Shown here one piece after another: positions 34,759 through 43,734 of a stretch of 64,000 nucleotides of DNA. The notes under the pieces were generated by a model. The model saw only the letters and a program-made list of their open reading frames with translations, did no database searches and was not told the origin of the DNA. The position numbers were made by a program, and so were the translations under genes. The DNA comes from Puia sp. (GTDB lineage: Bacteria; Bacteroidota; Bacteroidia; Chitinophagales; Chitinophagaceae). The number at the start of each line of letters is the position of its first letter. Position 1 is the first letter of the stretch. Location: positions 1 through 64,000 of the forward strand of contig JARLGZ010000147.1 of the NCBI GenBank assembly GCA_031292515.1. The letters are read 5' to 3'.

Positions 34759-34774
34759 ACTATCAGCCGATAGT
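34759..34774. promoter_or_regulatory. dyad ACTATC-AGCC-GATAGT between OsmC and USP genes
   Basis: Perfect 6-base arms with a 4-base spacer lie in the divergent region of the OsmC (34653) and USP (34835) genes, next to a GAATGATCAC element. Candidate operator shared by both. Confidence 0.35.
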
Positions 34775-34834
34775 CTGATTGCGGATAGGATCTGCCGACG
34801 GATAAAGGGATAGTTTCACAATAAAAATAAATAT

Positions 34835-35722
34835 ATGGAAAAGATATTAGTGGCTATTGACAGCCAGTGTATGGACGAGGCCACCGTTGCCTTCGCATGC
34901 CAACTCGCCAAACTCACGCAATCGAAGTTGACAGGTGTTTTTCTTGAGGAACCCGAAATGGAGGATGCGATCTTCCTTAGCCGGGGAAAGGATTCTTATG
35001 TGGATTCGGTTGAGATCAGGGAAGCCGGGGAAGAAGATCCGGATAGGGTATCGGTCAGGAGGGGAAATATGGATCTGTTCCGGGAGCTGGCTGAAGAAAA
35101 CAATGTCCAGGTCTGTATACACCTGGATAAAGGCGTGCCGATAGAGGAACTGGTCGCGGAGAGCCGGTTCTCGGATGTGCTGATCGTCAATGCCGCCACT
35201 TCTTTTTCCGATATGGATGAAAATGTGCCGACGGGTTTTGTAAAGAATGTCCTGCACGATGCAGGATGTCCCGTGATTATTTCTCCCGAACAATTTGATG
35301 GTGTCGACAATATTGTATTTTGTTATGACGGAAGCAAATCGGCTGTGTTCGCGATGAAACAATTCACCTATTTATTCCCCGAACTTAAATCCCGGCGGGT
35401 GAAGGTCATCTACCTGAACGACGAAACGGCTTTTACCGAGGAAGAAGTGCAGCGGGTGGCCGAATGGATCAGGCATCATTACAATAATGACGTGGAGTGG
35501 GTAATATCCAATGAGGAAGCGAAAGAAGCCCTTTTTGACTTCCTGGTGAAAAAGGGAAGCGATTTTGTCGTAATGGGGGCTTATGGGAAGGGGTTGCTTG
35601 CCTCTTTTTTCAGGCCTGGCGGGAACGGGAAAAACAAGGGAGGATGGGGTGATGAATGGGATGAAGAAGAAGGTGAAGGTCTGAGGACTGCTGCACTTCC
35701 GATCTTCGTCTCGCATTTTTAG
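34835..35722 (+). CDS. universal stress protein with acidic/Gly-rich C-terminal insert
   Basis: A 295-residue protein with two UspA-like domains: N-terminal MEKILVAIDSQCMDEATVAF to about 150, second from VDNIVFCYDGSKSAVFAMKQ. The ATP loop of the second domain starts VVMGAYGKGLLASFF but is then interrupted by a Gly/Asn/Asp/Glu-rich stretch (PGGNGKNKGGWGDEWDEEEG) before the last strand. This insert replaces the usual G-S segment and probably removes normal ATP binding. It heads a run with two nitroreductase genes. Confidence 0.88.
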   Translation: MEKILVAIDSQCMDEATVAFACQLAKLTQSKLTGVFLEEPEMEDAIFLSRGKDSYVDSVEIREAGEEDPDRVSVRRGNMDLFRELAEENNVQVCIHLDKGVPIEELVAESRFSDVLIVNAATSFSDMDENVPTGFVKNVLHDAGCPVIISPEQFDGVDNIVFCYDGSKSAVFAMKQFTYLFPELKSRRVKVIYLNDETAFTEEEVQRVAEWIRHHYNNDVEWVISNEEAKEALFDFLVKKGSDFVVMGAYGKGLLASFFRPGGNGKNKGGWGDEWDEEEGEGLRTAALPIFVSHF

Positions 35723-35738
35723 CTTTAAAATCATTTTT

Positions 35739-36365
35739 ATGGAAACAGATACACTTAATAAATCGGTCTCGCTTTCAGAGACGATCAGGACTATTTACCA
35801 AAGAAGGGCTGTCAGAAAATATACGGACCGTCCGGTGGACAGGGAACTCATCGAGGAGGTGATCGACGCGGGCCGGATGGCTCCTTCGGCCATCAACCAT
35901 CAGCCCTGGCAGTTCTACGTGCTCACCGACAGAAAGTTGATTCATTCCCTTTCGAAGGAGATAGCCGGGACCGCTCTAAAAGAGTTTGTAAAACCCGGGC
36001 TGAAGGGAGCCATCAAACAAGCCGGTCATCTTTTGCATTTTTCCGATGGGTTCCATTTTCAGGCACTAAAGGATCCGGTCTTTCATGGAGCTCCGGTCGT
36101 AATATTTATAACGGCTCCGCGTGACAATGAGTGGGCCCCATTGGATATCGGTATGTGCTCGCAGAATATGATGCTGGCTGCCCGATCCCTGGGCCTTGAC
36201 ACTTGTCCTGTGGGTTTCGGAAAGTTTGTGGAGGGCACAGAAATGTTCACGAAGTTGAGGGTGCCCGCTTCCGAACATGTTCTCCTCTCCATTATAGTTG
36301 GCTATGGAGACGAGCACCCGGAACTCCCGGAAAGGGCAAAAAATAATATCCATTTTATCGATTGA
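35739..36365 (+). CDS. nitroreductase family FMN oxidoreductase
   Basis: The 208-residue protein has the nitroreductase pattern: RRAVRKYTDRPVDRELIEEV, APSAINHQPWQFYVLTD, and a C-terminal LGLDTCPVGF ... LLSIIVGYGDE. These FMN enzymes use NAD(P)H to reduce nitro groups, quinones or flavins. It begins 16 bases after the USP stop, so the two are co-transcribed. In mycobacteria, nitroreductase-like proteins are also among hypoxia genes; here that is only analogy. Confidence 0.92.
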   Translation: METDTLNKSVSLSETIRTIYQRRAVRKYTDRPVDRELIEEVIDAGRMAPSAINHQPWQFYVLTDRKLIHSLSKEIAGTALKEFVKPGLKGAIKQAGHLLHFSDGFHFQALKDPVFHGAPVVIFITAPRDNEWAPLDIGMCSQNMMLAARSLGLDTCPVGFGKFVEGTEMFTKLRVPASEHVLLSIIVGYGDEHPELPERAKNNIHFID

Positions 36366-36701
36366 AGAGGTTGGCGGATGCTGCCGGTGGCCTGGAATTG
36401 AGACCTTTCCTGTCCGGATTTCCGGTGTTCCAATCCGGCGATTTAAGCGGGCGAGTGTATTTTATTAGGTTTAACGCCTACGATTTATTTCTATCCAAAT
36501 GTAATGGGGCAATACGTTGGGCAGCATTAAATCATACGTCTGAAACAGGGAGGCGGGGCGTATGACTTTAATCATCCGGGTCTATGGCATTCCTCATATA
36601 AAACGGTCAGGGCGGACTATACCTTCGTATCCTGCAGCCATTGATGACACCTCTATCATCTTCATCTTGATTATACCGGGATCGTCCCAAAAAAAGCATG
36701 T
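36366..36701. other. intergenic region with inverted repeat TCATACG / CGTATGA
   Basis: No convincing gene is seen in these 336 bases; a 67-codon frame at 36362-36565 has no recognisable pattern. TCATACG (36532-36538) and CGTATGA (36559-36565) form perfect 7-base arms with a 20-base spacer, which may be a weak terminator or operator. Confidence 0.4.
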
Positions 36702-37427
36702 ATGAATGAACTTTTGACACTTATAAAAGAGAGACATTCCACCCGTGGGCTGTTTGATCCCAGCCGCCGCATAGCCAGGGAGGACCTGGATAAAATAATG
36801 GAGGCGGCCCGATGGGCTCCCACGGCGCACAATATGCAAAACTTCGAGGTGATCCTCGTTGACGACAGGAACACGATCGGGGCGATCGCCGCGATAAAAA
36901 CTCCCGTATCGCTGGCTTTTGTCCGGGAGAACTACGAGCAGCTCTCTTTTTCGGCGGCCGAGCTGTCGAGGAAGAAGACGGGTATATTGGGGAGCAGCTT
37001 CCCTGTCGCCTGGCTGAAACCCGGCGTTCGCAAGAAAGATCTTCGCGGCGAGGACGGCAATGAATTTTTGCGGGATGAGCTGCTGTCTGCGCCGGTGCTG
37101 GGCATCGTGCTGTATGAACCCGCGAGACGGGCTCCAGCCTCGAAAGGAGATTTCCTGGGCATCATCAGCCTGGGATGCATGATGGAAAACATGTGGATGA
37201 TGGCCCAGTCGCTGGGTATCGGTTTCCATATCGTCAGCTCGCTGAGCAACGGCAGCCCGGGAAAAGGCATCCGGAGAATGCTGGCCATCCCTAAAAAATA
37301 TGTCATCGCTTATTCTTTCAGACTGGGGTACCTGGCGGGTGCTCCGCAAGACTATCTCCGGGTGCGCCGTGATCTGAGGGATTTTGTACACAATAATAAG
37401 TATGGAAAGAAATGGGACGCTTGTTAA
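36702..37427 (+). CDS. nitroreductase family protein
   Basis: A 241-residue protein: LIKERHSTRGLFDPSRRIAR, WAPTAHNMQNFEVILVDD, and a C-terminal MMAQSLGIGFHIVSSLSNGS with YSFRLGYLAGAPQDYLRVRR. Longer than the neighbouring nitroreductase because of an insert of about 40 residues (SFSAAELSRKKTGILGSSFP). The FMN-contacting Arg-His-Ser-Thr-Arg is kept. Its last 16 bases overlap the TolC start, linking it to the pump operon that follows. Confidence 0.9.
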   Translation: MNELLTLIKERHSTRGLFDPSRRIAREDLDKIMEAARWAPTAHNMQNFEVILVDDRNTIGAIAAIKTPVSLAFVRENYEQLSFSAAELSRKKTGILGSSFPVAWLKPGVRKKDLRGEDGNEFLRDELLSAPVLGIVLYEPARRAPASKGDFLGIISLGCMMENMWMMAQSLGIGFHIVSSLSNGSPGKGIRRMLAIPKKYVIAYSFRLGYLAGAPQDYLRVRRDLRDFVHNNKYGKKWDAC

Positions 37428-38764
37428 ACAGGGTTTTTGTGTCCGTCGCTATCTGCGTTGGACTGTTCAATAAGACCGCAAACGCACAGCAGGACACTGC
37501 GCATAAAACGTCCTCCGTTGTCTGGGATCTGCAGGCCTGCCTGGCATATGCCCAAAAGAACAATATACAGATCAATACGCTCCGGCTGTCCGCGCAGACG
37601 AGTGAGCAGGCTTACCTATTGTCGAAAGCGGCGCGGCTACCCAATCTCTCCGCCAGCCTGGGGCAGACTGCCACCCATAGCACGAATGCCAACCCGGTGG
37701 TGGGTGGGTTTCAGACTCAATCTACCATGGCCGGTTCTTACTCGGTCAATTCGGCCGTAACCTTGTATGAAGGCGGTTATCTCAGGGACGATATCCGGCA
37801 AAAAAACCTGGAGCTTCAATCGGCTAACCTGAATATCCTCCAAAGCGAAAATGACATCACTTTACAGATCACGCAGGCCTATCTCAATATATTGCTGGCG
37901 AAAGAAAACCTCGTTTATGTAAGGGACCTGGTGAATTCCACGACTGCGCAGGTTGAGCAGGGCCGGAAGGAATACGATGCCGGAAGCATTGCCCGGAATG
38001 CGTATATAGAGCTGCAGGCACAGCTGGCAACCGACAAATATACGCTGGTGACCGCCCAGAATGCGGTGAGGCAAAACAAGCTAACCCTTAAGCAACTGCT
38101 TCAGCTGCCCATATCCGATACCCTGGACATCGCGCAACCCGATACGGTGATAGCCCTGGAGGCGGTTCCCGCCCTGGACCAGGTCGAGAGCGCCGCCTTG
38201 CAGAACAGGCCCGAAATCAGGAACGGCCAGTTGGGCATCGATATCTCCCGGTACACCCTCGCAAAGGCACGTGCGGGCTATCTTCCGACATTGACGGCTG
38301 CCGGTTCGTTGTCGAGCGGCTATTCCAACAACCAGTCCATCGATTATTTCCAGCAAGTGGATAACAACTTTTTCCAGCGGATCGGTCTGACCCTATCCAT
38401 TCCCATTTTTACGAACCGGGCCAATAAGACCAATGTGGAAAATGCTAAAATCGGGATTGCGCAATCCAGGCTCACGCTGTTGAATGTGCAGACCACACTG
38501 AGCCAGTCCATCGAGCAGGCTTATATCAATGTCCTGAATGCGCAGAGTCAATATGACGCTGCACTTGAACAGCTGGAAGCCAACCGGGAAGGGTTCCGCA
38601 TTGCTGGTGTTCAACTGAGTGCGGGAGCCGTCAACCTGGTCGATTACCTGCAACAGAAGACGCTCTATGTCCAGGCATTCCAAGCCTATATCCAGGCCAA
38701 GTATAATGCCGCGCTGAGCATCAGGATCTATGATTTCTATATGGGAATCGCCATCAAAATATAA
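37412..38764 (+). CDS. TolC-family outer-membrane efflux protein (second pump)
   Basis: The 450-residue protein has a signal peptide (MGRLLNRVFVSVAICVGLFN ... ANAQQ) and two OEP repeats (ACLAYAQKNNIQINTLRLSA; PEIRNGQLGIDISRYTLAKA), with LTLSIPIFTNRANKTNVENA before the last helix. It is the outer-membrane channel for the MacA/MacB-type proteins encoded next. The start overlaps the nitroreductase gene by 16 bases. Confidence 0.93.
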   Translation: MGRLLNRVFVSVAICVGLFNKTANAQQDTAHKTSSVVWDLQACLAYAQKNNIQINTLRLSAQTSEQAYLLSKAARLPNLSASLGQTATHSTNANPVVGGFQTQSTMAGSYSVNSAVTLYEGGYLRDDIRQKNLELQSANLNILQSENDITLQITQAYLNILLAKENLVYVRDLVNSTTAQVEQGRKEYDAGSIARNAYIELQAQLATDKYTLVTAQNAVRQNKLTLKQLLQLPISDTLDIAQPDTVIALEAVPALDQVESAALQNRPEIRNGQLGIDISRYTLAKARAGYLPTLTAAGSLSSGYSNNQSIDYFQQVDNNFFQRIGLTLSIPIFTNRANKTNVENAKIGIAQSRLTLLNVQTTLSQSIEQAYINVLNAQSQYDAALEQLEANREGFRIAGVQLSAGAVNLVDYLQQKTLYVQAFQAYIQAKYNAALSIRIYDFYMGIAIKI

Positions 38765-38776
38765 ATATATCCCGTT

Positions 38777-40072
38777 ATGAGCCGATACAAAGTGTTGATC
38801 CTTCTTGTCCTGGTGCTGTTGCTGGCGGGTGGCGCCGTCTGGTATTTCAGATTCAGGAAAGAAGAGAAGCCGGTGGTCCTGCAGACGGAAACTCCCCGGT
38901 ATGATTATATTTCAAAAAGTGTGAGCGCCACCGGCACGATTGAGCCGGTAGATACGGTAACGGTGGGAACGCAGGTATCCGGCACCATCCAGCATATCTA
39001 TACCGATTTCAATGCCGTCGTGAAAAAGGGTCAGCTGATCGCCCAACTGGATAAGTCGCTTTTCCTGGCTGCCGTCAACCAATACAAGGCGAACCTGGAT
39101 GTTGCGAAGGCTACCCTGGTGTATCAGAAAAGCAATTTCGACCGGCAGACCCTGTTGTATAATAGTGGGGCGATCAGCAAGGCCGACTATGAAACCGCCC
39201 AGGACCAGTACCTGACGGCGAAGTCGACGGTGGAAAGCGTGCAGGCCCAGCTTGATGCCGCGGACAAAAACCTGTCTTATTCCAGTATTTATTCTCCAAT
39301 AGACGGGGTGGTGCTGACCCGGAATATCAGTATGGGACAGACCGTCGCCGCCAGTTTCAACACGCCGACCCTGTTTATCATCGCCCGGGATATTACCCGG
39401 ATGCAGGTGCAGGCGGCGGTGGGCGAAGCCGATATCGGGGATGTGAGGGTGGGCCAGCGGGTCGTCTTTACGGTGGACGCCTATCCCGATATCAGCTTCA
39501 CGGGTACGGTCAACCAGATCCGGCTCGAACCGGTGGTGTCTTCCAACGTAGTGACTTATACCACGATCGTCAGTGCTTCCAACAAGGATTTGAAACTCAA
39601 ACCGGGGATGACGGCCAATATATTTATTTATACCTACGAGCAGGACCATGCGTTGCTCATTTCTTCAAAAGCCCTCCAATTCAGGCCGGATGCCACGGTG
39701 AAAAAGCGGTTTATCGTCCGGCCATTTCCCCGGGATAGCTCTGTCGAAAAAGGGGGCTTGCCCGGCCACAGTTTTCCGGGAACGGCGGGCGATACTTCGA
39801 GCCGCGAAATCAATGCGGCAAAAAAAGGCAGCATGGCTTTCGTATGGGTGCAGTCGGGCGATAGCCTGGTGGAAAGGAGACTGACGACGGGAATCAATGA
39901 CGATACGCATGTGCAGGTGCTGGACGGGTTGACTACCGGCGATGTGGTCGTTACGGGAATCGGGGTGAGTTCCGCCGCCGGCGCGGCCAATGTCCCCACC
40001 AGTCCTTTCATGCCGACGAGGCGTGCTTCCCCGGCTCCTTCCCGTCCTGCGGCCGGGGGCGGCGGAAGGTAA
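38777..40072 (+). CDS. MacA-type periplasmic adaptor (HlyD family)
   Basis: A 431-residue membrane-fusion protein: N-terminal membrane anchor (VLILLVLVLLLAGGAVWYF), lipoyl halves (VGTQVSGTIQHIYTDFNAVV; YSPIDGVVLTRNISMGQTV), an alpha-hairpin (about 100-165), beta-barrel and membrane-proximal domain, and a Pro/Ala/Gly-rich tail (SPAPSRPAAGGGGR). The pattern is that of MacA in MacAB-TolC exporters. It lies 12 bases after TolC. An extra segment at about 300-350 (KKRFIVRPFPRDSSVEKGGL) is longer than in E. coli MacA. Confidence 0.93.
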   Translation: MSRYKVLILLVLVLLLAGGAVWYFRFRKEEKPVVLQTETPRYDYISKSVSATGTIEPVDTVTVGTQVSGTIQHIYTDFNAVVKKGQLIAQLDKSLFLAAVNQYKANLDVAKATLVYQKSNFDRQTLLYNSGAISKADYETAQDQYLTAKSTVESVQAQLDAADKNLSYSSIYSPIDGVVLTRNISMGQTVAASFNTPTLFIIARDITRMQVQAAVGEADIGDVRVGQRVVFTVDAYPDISFTGTVNQIRLEPVVSSNVVTYTTIVSASNKDLKLKPGMTANIFIYTYEQDHALLISSKALQFRPDATVKKRFIVRPFPRDSSVEKGGLPGHSFPGTAGDTSSREINAAKKGSMAFVWVQSGDSLVERRLTTGINDDTHVQVLDGLTTGDVVVTGIGVSSAAGAANVPTSPFMPTRRASPAPSRPAAGGGGR

Positions 40073-40075
40073 GAG

Positions 40076-40259
40076 GATCCGGGGCTTTCCGAACCGGGGG
40101 CTCTCAAAGCCAGGCTGAAAAAAAACAAACTGAAAAAACAAACTGAAAAAGCCACGCTGGAAAGACCGGAGCGGGAAAGACCGGGTTGAAAAGGCTACGC
40201 TATAAAGGCCGGCGGCAAAGAAACCGGAGACAAAAAAAGACCGGAGGTAAAAAGAACGA
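40076..40259. repeat. degenerate tandem tract between adaptor and ATPase genes
   Basis: Variants of units such as ACAAACTGAAAAA, GGAAAGACCGGAGCGG and AAAGACCGGAGG follow each other over 184 bases. The frame is open on the plus strand and would give a Lys/Arg-rich N-terminal extension of the ATPase, which I reject in favour of ATG 40261. Confidence 0.6.
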
Positions 40260-40260
40260 T

Positions 40261-41019
40261 ATGAGTAATAAGATACTGGAGCTGACAGATATCAAGAGGG
40301 AATTCAGGATGGGTTCGGAGACCGTTCGGGCGCTAAAGGGCATCACGTTCGACGTTGCCGCCGGCGAATTCATAACGATCATGGGCAGCAGTGGTTCCGG
40401 CAAGACAACCTTGTTGAACACGCTGGGCTGCCTGGACAAGCCGAGTTCGGGAACCTACCTGTTGGATGGGGTGGATATCAGCAAACTTTCCCGCAACGAG
40501 CTGGCGCGTTTGCGAAACAATAAAATGGGATTCGTCTTTCAATCCTATAACCTGCTGGCGCGGACTTCGGCTCTCGAAAACGTCGAGCTTCCCTTGCTGT
40601 ACAATCCGTCCGTCGGGGCTAAGGAGCGGAGGGAAAGGGCCATGCATGCGCTTGAAGCCGTGGAACTGGCGGACCGGATGGATCATAAGCCCAATGAATT
40701 GTCCGGCGGTCAGCAACAGCGTGTGGCGATCGCGCGGGCCCTGGTCAATCAGCCTGTGATGATCCTGGCCGATGAAGCGACGGGCAACCTGGATTCGAGG
40801 ACTTCATATAGTATCATGGCGCTTTTGCAGGATCTGAATGAGCAACAGGGGAAAACGATCGTCTTTGTCACCCACGAGCCCGATATCGCAACGTTTAGCA
40901 AGAGGACCATCACCTTGCGCGATGGCAGGATCCTGAAGGATTATCCGATAGAGGCCAGGCGGTCAGCGAAGGAAGTGTTGGCGGCCCTTCCCGCCTCGGA
41001 TGATTATAAAATCAATTGA
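40261..41019 (+). CDS. MacB-type ABC transporter ATP-binding protein
   Basis: A 252-residue ATPase: Walker [11 protein letters not shown]-loop VFQSYNLL, signature [15 protein letters not shown], Walker [13 protein letters not shown] (Ala replaces the more usual Pro) and switch His in VTHEPD. It energises the permease encoded 2 bases downstream. ATG 40261 gives the expected [15 protein letters not shown] start; the open frame before it is a repetitive tract. Confidence 0.95.
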   Translation: MSNKILELTDIKREFRMGSETVRALKGITFDVAAGEFITIMGSSGSGKTTLLNTLGCLDKPSSGTYLLDGVDISKLSRNELARLRNNKMGFVFQSYNLLARTSALENVELPLLYNPSVGAKERRERAMHALEAVELADRMDHKPNELSGGQQQRVAIARALVNQPVMILADEATGNLDSRTSYSIMALLQDLNEQQGKTIVFVTHEPDIATFSKRTITLRDGRILKDYPIEARRSAKEVLAALPASDDYKIN

Positions 41020-41021
41020 TT

Positions 41022-42245
41022 ATGAGTCTGATCAACCTTTTAAAGATTGCTTTGAAAGCCTTGCAGCGAAACAAGCTCCGGGCTTTTCTGACCATGTTGG
41101 GCATTATCATCGGGGTGGCCGCCGTGATAGCCATGGTGGCGATCGGTCAGGGATCCAAGCAGAGCATCCAGCAGCAGCTGTCCGGTATGGGATCCAACAT
41201 GATCATCATCCGGCCGAGCAGTAATGTGGCAGCCGGAGCGCGGCTGGATGTCTCTACCGTTCAAACGCTGACGCTGGATGACGTAAAAGCCCTGCAAAAA
41301 CAGTCCCTGTACCTGAGCGCGGTCAGTCCTTCGGCGTCTGCCAAGGCGCAGGCCATCTACGGCAGTAACAACTGGTCGACGACCATCCAGGGCGTAAATA
41401 CGGATTACCTGGATATCATCCGGCAATGGCCGTTGAAGGATGGGATCGAGTTCACCGACAAGGATATCCTTTCGGAGACAAAAGTGTGTATACTGGGGCA
41501 GACGGTGATCGGCTATCTCTTTCCAAACGGGGAAAACCCGATCGGGAAATATATCCGTTTCGACAAGATACCTTTCCTCGTCATCGGGACCCTGGCGGCC
41601 AAGGGCGTGAGTGCGTTCGGCCAGGACCAGGACGATGTCATCCTTTCTCCTTATACCACGGTACAAAAGAGACTACTGTCCACCATCTACTTCCAGAATA
41701 TCTACTGTTCGTCGAAGGATGAGGCTTCGACCCAGCCTGCCGCGGAGGAGATTTCACGGATCATCCGGCAGTCCCACCGGCTGAAACCCACCGACGAGGA
41801 CGATTTTGCGGTAAGGACCATGCAGGAGCTGATCGATACCTTCAGTTCCACGAGCCAGCTGCTTACGATCCTACTTGCCGTCATCGCGGGCATTTCCCTG
41901 GTCGTGGGGGGCATCGGTATCATGAATATCATGTATGTCTCCGTCACCGAGCGTACGCGCGAGATCGGTCTGCGCATGTCGATCGGCGCCCGGGGGCGGG
42001 ATATCCTTCTGCAATTCCTGACGGAAGCCACGTTGATCAGTATCACGGGCGGCTTGCTCGGCGTGGCCCTGGGAATCACGGTGACCAGGCTGGTAACCCT
42101 GTTGCTATCCTGGCCGACCCTGATCACCGAGTCGTCTGTCCTGCTCTCTTTCCTTGTCTGTGCGGTCACGGGTGTATTTTTCGGCTATTACCCGGCTCAG
42201 AAAGCTTCCCGGCTGGATCCGATCGAAGCCTTGCGTTACGAATAG
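41022..42245 (+). CDS. MacB-type ABC transporter permease
   Basis: From ATG 41022 (MSLINLLKIALKALQRNKLR) the 407-residue protein has an N-terminal membrane segment with FLTMLGIIIGVAAVIAMVAI, a MacB_PCD periplasmic domain (about 45-245), and three C-terminal segments with VTERTREIGLRMSIGARGRD. It ends PAQKASRLDPIEALRYE, the family's usual C-terminus. With the adaptor and TolC it makes a tripartite exporter of unknown substrate, perhaps peptides, lipids or macrolides as in known MacB systems. Confidence 0.95.
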   Translation: MSLINLLKIALKALQRNKLRAFLTMLGIIIGVAAVIAMVAIGQGSKQSIQQQLSGMGSNMIIIRPSSNVAAGARLDVSTVQTLTLDDVKALQKQSLYLSAVSPSASAKAQAIYGSNNWSTTIQGVNTDYLDIIRQWPLKDGIEFTDKDILSETKVCILGQTVIGYLFPNGENPIGKYIRFDKIPFLVIGTLAAKGVSAFGQDQDDVILSPYTTVQKRLLSTIYFQNIYCSSKDEASTQPAAEEISRIIRQSHRLKPTDEDDFAVRTMQELIDTFSSTSQLLTILLAVIAGISLVVGGIGIMNIMYVSVTERTREIGLRMSIGARGRDILLQFLTEATLISITGGLLGVALGITVTRLVTLLLSWPTLITESSVLLSFLVCAVTGVFFGYYPAQKASRLDPIEALRYE

Positions 42246-42290
42246 TCTTCCGGTGTGAATGTTCTTTGCCAGGGTTGGTCGAATGCCGGG

Positions 42291-42305
42291 TGATGACAAT
42301 CATCA
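42291..42305. promoter_or_regulatory. perfect dyad TGATGA-CAA-TCATCA
   Basis: Arms at 42291-42296 and 42300-42305 are exact inverse complements with a 3-base centre. It lies 46 bases after the permease stop and before the next gene group (42409 on), which includes the PFOR genes. The spacing suits an operator rather than a hairpin. Confidence 0.4.
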
Positions 42306-42408
42306 TGCTGGTTGATGCCGGTCCTTCTTCAGGAATCCGGGAGCCGGTAGTTTTGGGCAACAGATTTAATCGCCGAAAGTCATTCACCGGAAAAAAAAGG
42401 AGGAAGTT

Positions 42409-42645
42409 ATGGAAGCCATTGCCAATGCAGAAAAGAGACTCGTCAATACGGAAAAGGGCCTCGTCAAATACAAAAAATATAAAGCTTTTACTATCGGATC
42501 CAAACGGGTCGATGTTCCCACCGAGGAGGATCTGGCACGCAAAGCCAGCCATGAGCGAGCCGAGCTCGCCGTGCGGCTGAATGAACTGGCCCGGAAACGG
42601 CCTTTCAATATTCTCTACCGGGTCAAAAAACATGACACGCTTTGA
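42409..42645 (+). CDS. small charged protein, hypothetical
   Basis: A 78-residue, Lys/Glu/Arg-rich helical protein (MEAIANAEKRLVNTEKGLVK). No family is recognised. The start has an unusually good Shine-Dalgarno sequence for this phylum, AAAGGAGGAAGTT directly before ATG. Its N-terminus repeats EKRLVNTEK / EKGLVKYKK, in line with local duplications seen elsewhere. It could be a real small protein or a chance frame; the ribosome site is the main support. Confidence 0.4.
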   Translation: MEAIANAEKRLVNTEKGLVKYKKYKAFTIGSKRVDVPTEEDLARKASHERAELAVRLNELARKRPFNILYRVKKHDTL

Positions 42646-42682
42646 CAAGACAGACGGCCATTTGCCATTTTAAACCTTTGTT

Positions 42683-43138
42683 ATGTTTCCGGATATTTCT
42701 TTTGAAAAGGTCATCAGGCGGATAGAGAACCTCGGGACCGCTATTTTTTGGGATTTCGGCCGGTCCGAGGTAAAATTCCCTACGTCGGTCGTGCGAATCA
42801 GGAGTGTGAATGAAGGGGGAGAAATATGGCTGACCCTTCCGAAGCCCTACCCGGATAGCAGCGGGCTGGATAGATCCTTCCCTGTCGGACTGCATTTCTA
42901 TAACAAAAAATATGACTATTATGTCCAGGTGGATGGCGTGGGCGAGTTGATCACGGACATTCAAAAAATGCCGGCCCCTATCGAGGCGTATTTTTCCAGT
43001 CTTGCCGAAGATGAGTTGTTGATCCGGGTAAAGATGAGCCGGATGGAATCGTTTGAAAAGAGAAAAAATGAAAAAAGTGCATGGCCCTTCCTGCGAGGTT
43101 CCTTTTATTCCGAATCTAATCGTCAATATATCGCCTGA
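42683..43138 (+). CDS. pyridoxamine 5'-phosphate oxidase-like split-barrel protein
   Basis: A 151-residue protein with a pattern similar to general-stress FMN-binding split-barrel proteins: GTAIFWDFGRSEVKFPTSVV, GGEIWLTLPKPYPDSSGLDR, and YNKKYDYYVQVDGVGELITD. Compared with the family, the start is short and the FMN-binding residues cannot be assigned with certainty, so it may have lost flavin binding. It is followed 12 bases later by a flavin reductase-like gene of the same fold. Confidence 0.6.
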   Translation: MFPDISFEKVIRRIENLGTAIFWDFGRSEVKFPTSVVRIRSVNEGGEIWLTLPKPYPDSSGLDRSFPVGLHFYNKKYDYYVQVDGVGELITDIQKMPAPIEAYFSSLAEDELLIRVKMSRMESFEKRKNEKSAWPFLRGSFYSESNRQYIA

Positions 43139-43150
43139 AAAAATCAATGC

Positions 43151-43690
43151 ATGCCGAAAAGAAAATCGTTTCCATTGTCGAAGGTATACGGCCTGCTGGA
43201 GCCCGGACCGGTGGTCATGCTGACGACGGCCCGGGGGGATTATATCAATGTGATGACGATGTCCTGGCATACCATGCTGGAATTCGAGCCGCCGCTTATC
43301 GGATGCGTGGTCAGCAGCGGGGATTATACATTCAAGATCCTGAAAGCGACCAGGGAGTGTGTGATTGCCATTCCGGGTGTCGAGTTGGCGCCGAAAGTGG
43401 TGCGTGTCGGGAATACCTCGGGCAGGGATCTTGATAAATTTAAAAAATTCTCCCTGACTGCCGCGCCTGCGTCTTTGGTCAAGGCGCCTCTTATAGAAGA
43501 ATGTTTCGCCAACCTCGAGTGCAGGGTCGTGGATACTTCGATGGTCAACAAATATAATTTCTTCGTGCTTGAGGTCGTGAAAGCCTGGATCGATCCGGGG
43601 GCTGCGCATCCGCAAACGATCCATCACCTGGGAAAAGGCGTCTTTATGGTGGCGGGAAAGCAGATCAGACTTCCATCGAAGATGAAATAG
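43151..43690 (+). CDS. flavin reductase-like FMN-binding protein
   Basis: The 179-residue protein fits the flavin reductase/DIM6 family: PGPVVMLTTARGDYINVMTM, SWHTMLEFEPPLIGCVVSSG, FKILKATRECVIAIPG, and ECFANLECRVVDTSMVNKYN. These bind FMN and reduce it with NAD(P)H or store electrons. The gene lies before the GltD-like and PFOR genes, consistent with a redox role. The stop codon at 43688 lies in a 16-base tandem repeat. Confidence 0.88.
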   Translation: MPKRKSFPLSKVYGLLEPGPVVMLTTARGDYINVMTMSWHTMLEFEPPLIGCVVSSGDYTFKILKATRECVIAIPGVELAPKVVRVGNTSGRDLDKFKKFSLTAAPASLVKAPLIEECFANLECRVVDTSMVNKYNFFVLEVVKAWIDPGAAHPQTIHHLGKGVFMVAGKQIRLPSKMK

Positions 43691-43718
43691 TTCGAAAATG
43701 AAATAGTTCGAAAATGAA
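43687..43718. repeat. 16-base perfect tandem duplication spanning the stop codon
   Basis: ATAGTTCGAAAATGAA is present twice in a row (43687-43702 and 43703-43718) and followed by the beginning of a third copy (ATA). The first copy includes the flavin reductase TAG. Confidence 0.9.
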
Positions 43719-43734
43719 ATAACAGCATGAAGGC

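Noticed and set aside
36362-36565. 67-codon frame after the first nitroreductase gene
   Set aside because: No recognisable domain, signal or conserved pattern; it overlaps the previous gene's end and an inverted repeat.
40186-40260. 25-residue Lys/Arg-rich extension of the MacB-type ATPase
   Set aside because: The extension is encoded by a degenerate tandem tract and is absent from the family; ATG 40261 gives the normal N-terminus.
42623-43627. 334-codon minus-strand frame opposite the split-barrel genes
   Set aside because: Antisense to two family-matched genes; composition rich in His, Arg and Ile without any motif.
43687-43718. possible CRISPR-like repeat
   Set aside because: The 16-base units are adjacent without spacers, only two full copies exist, and there are no cas genes nearby.
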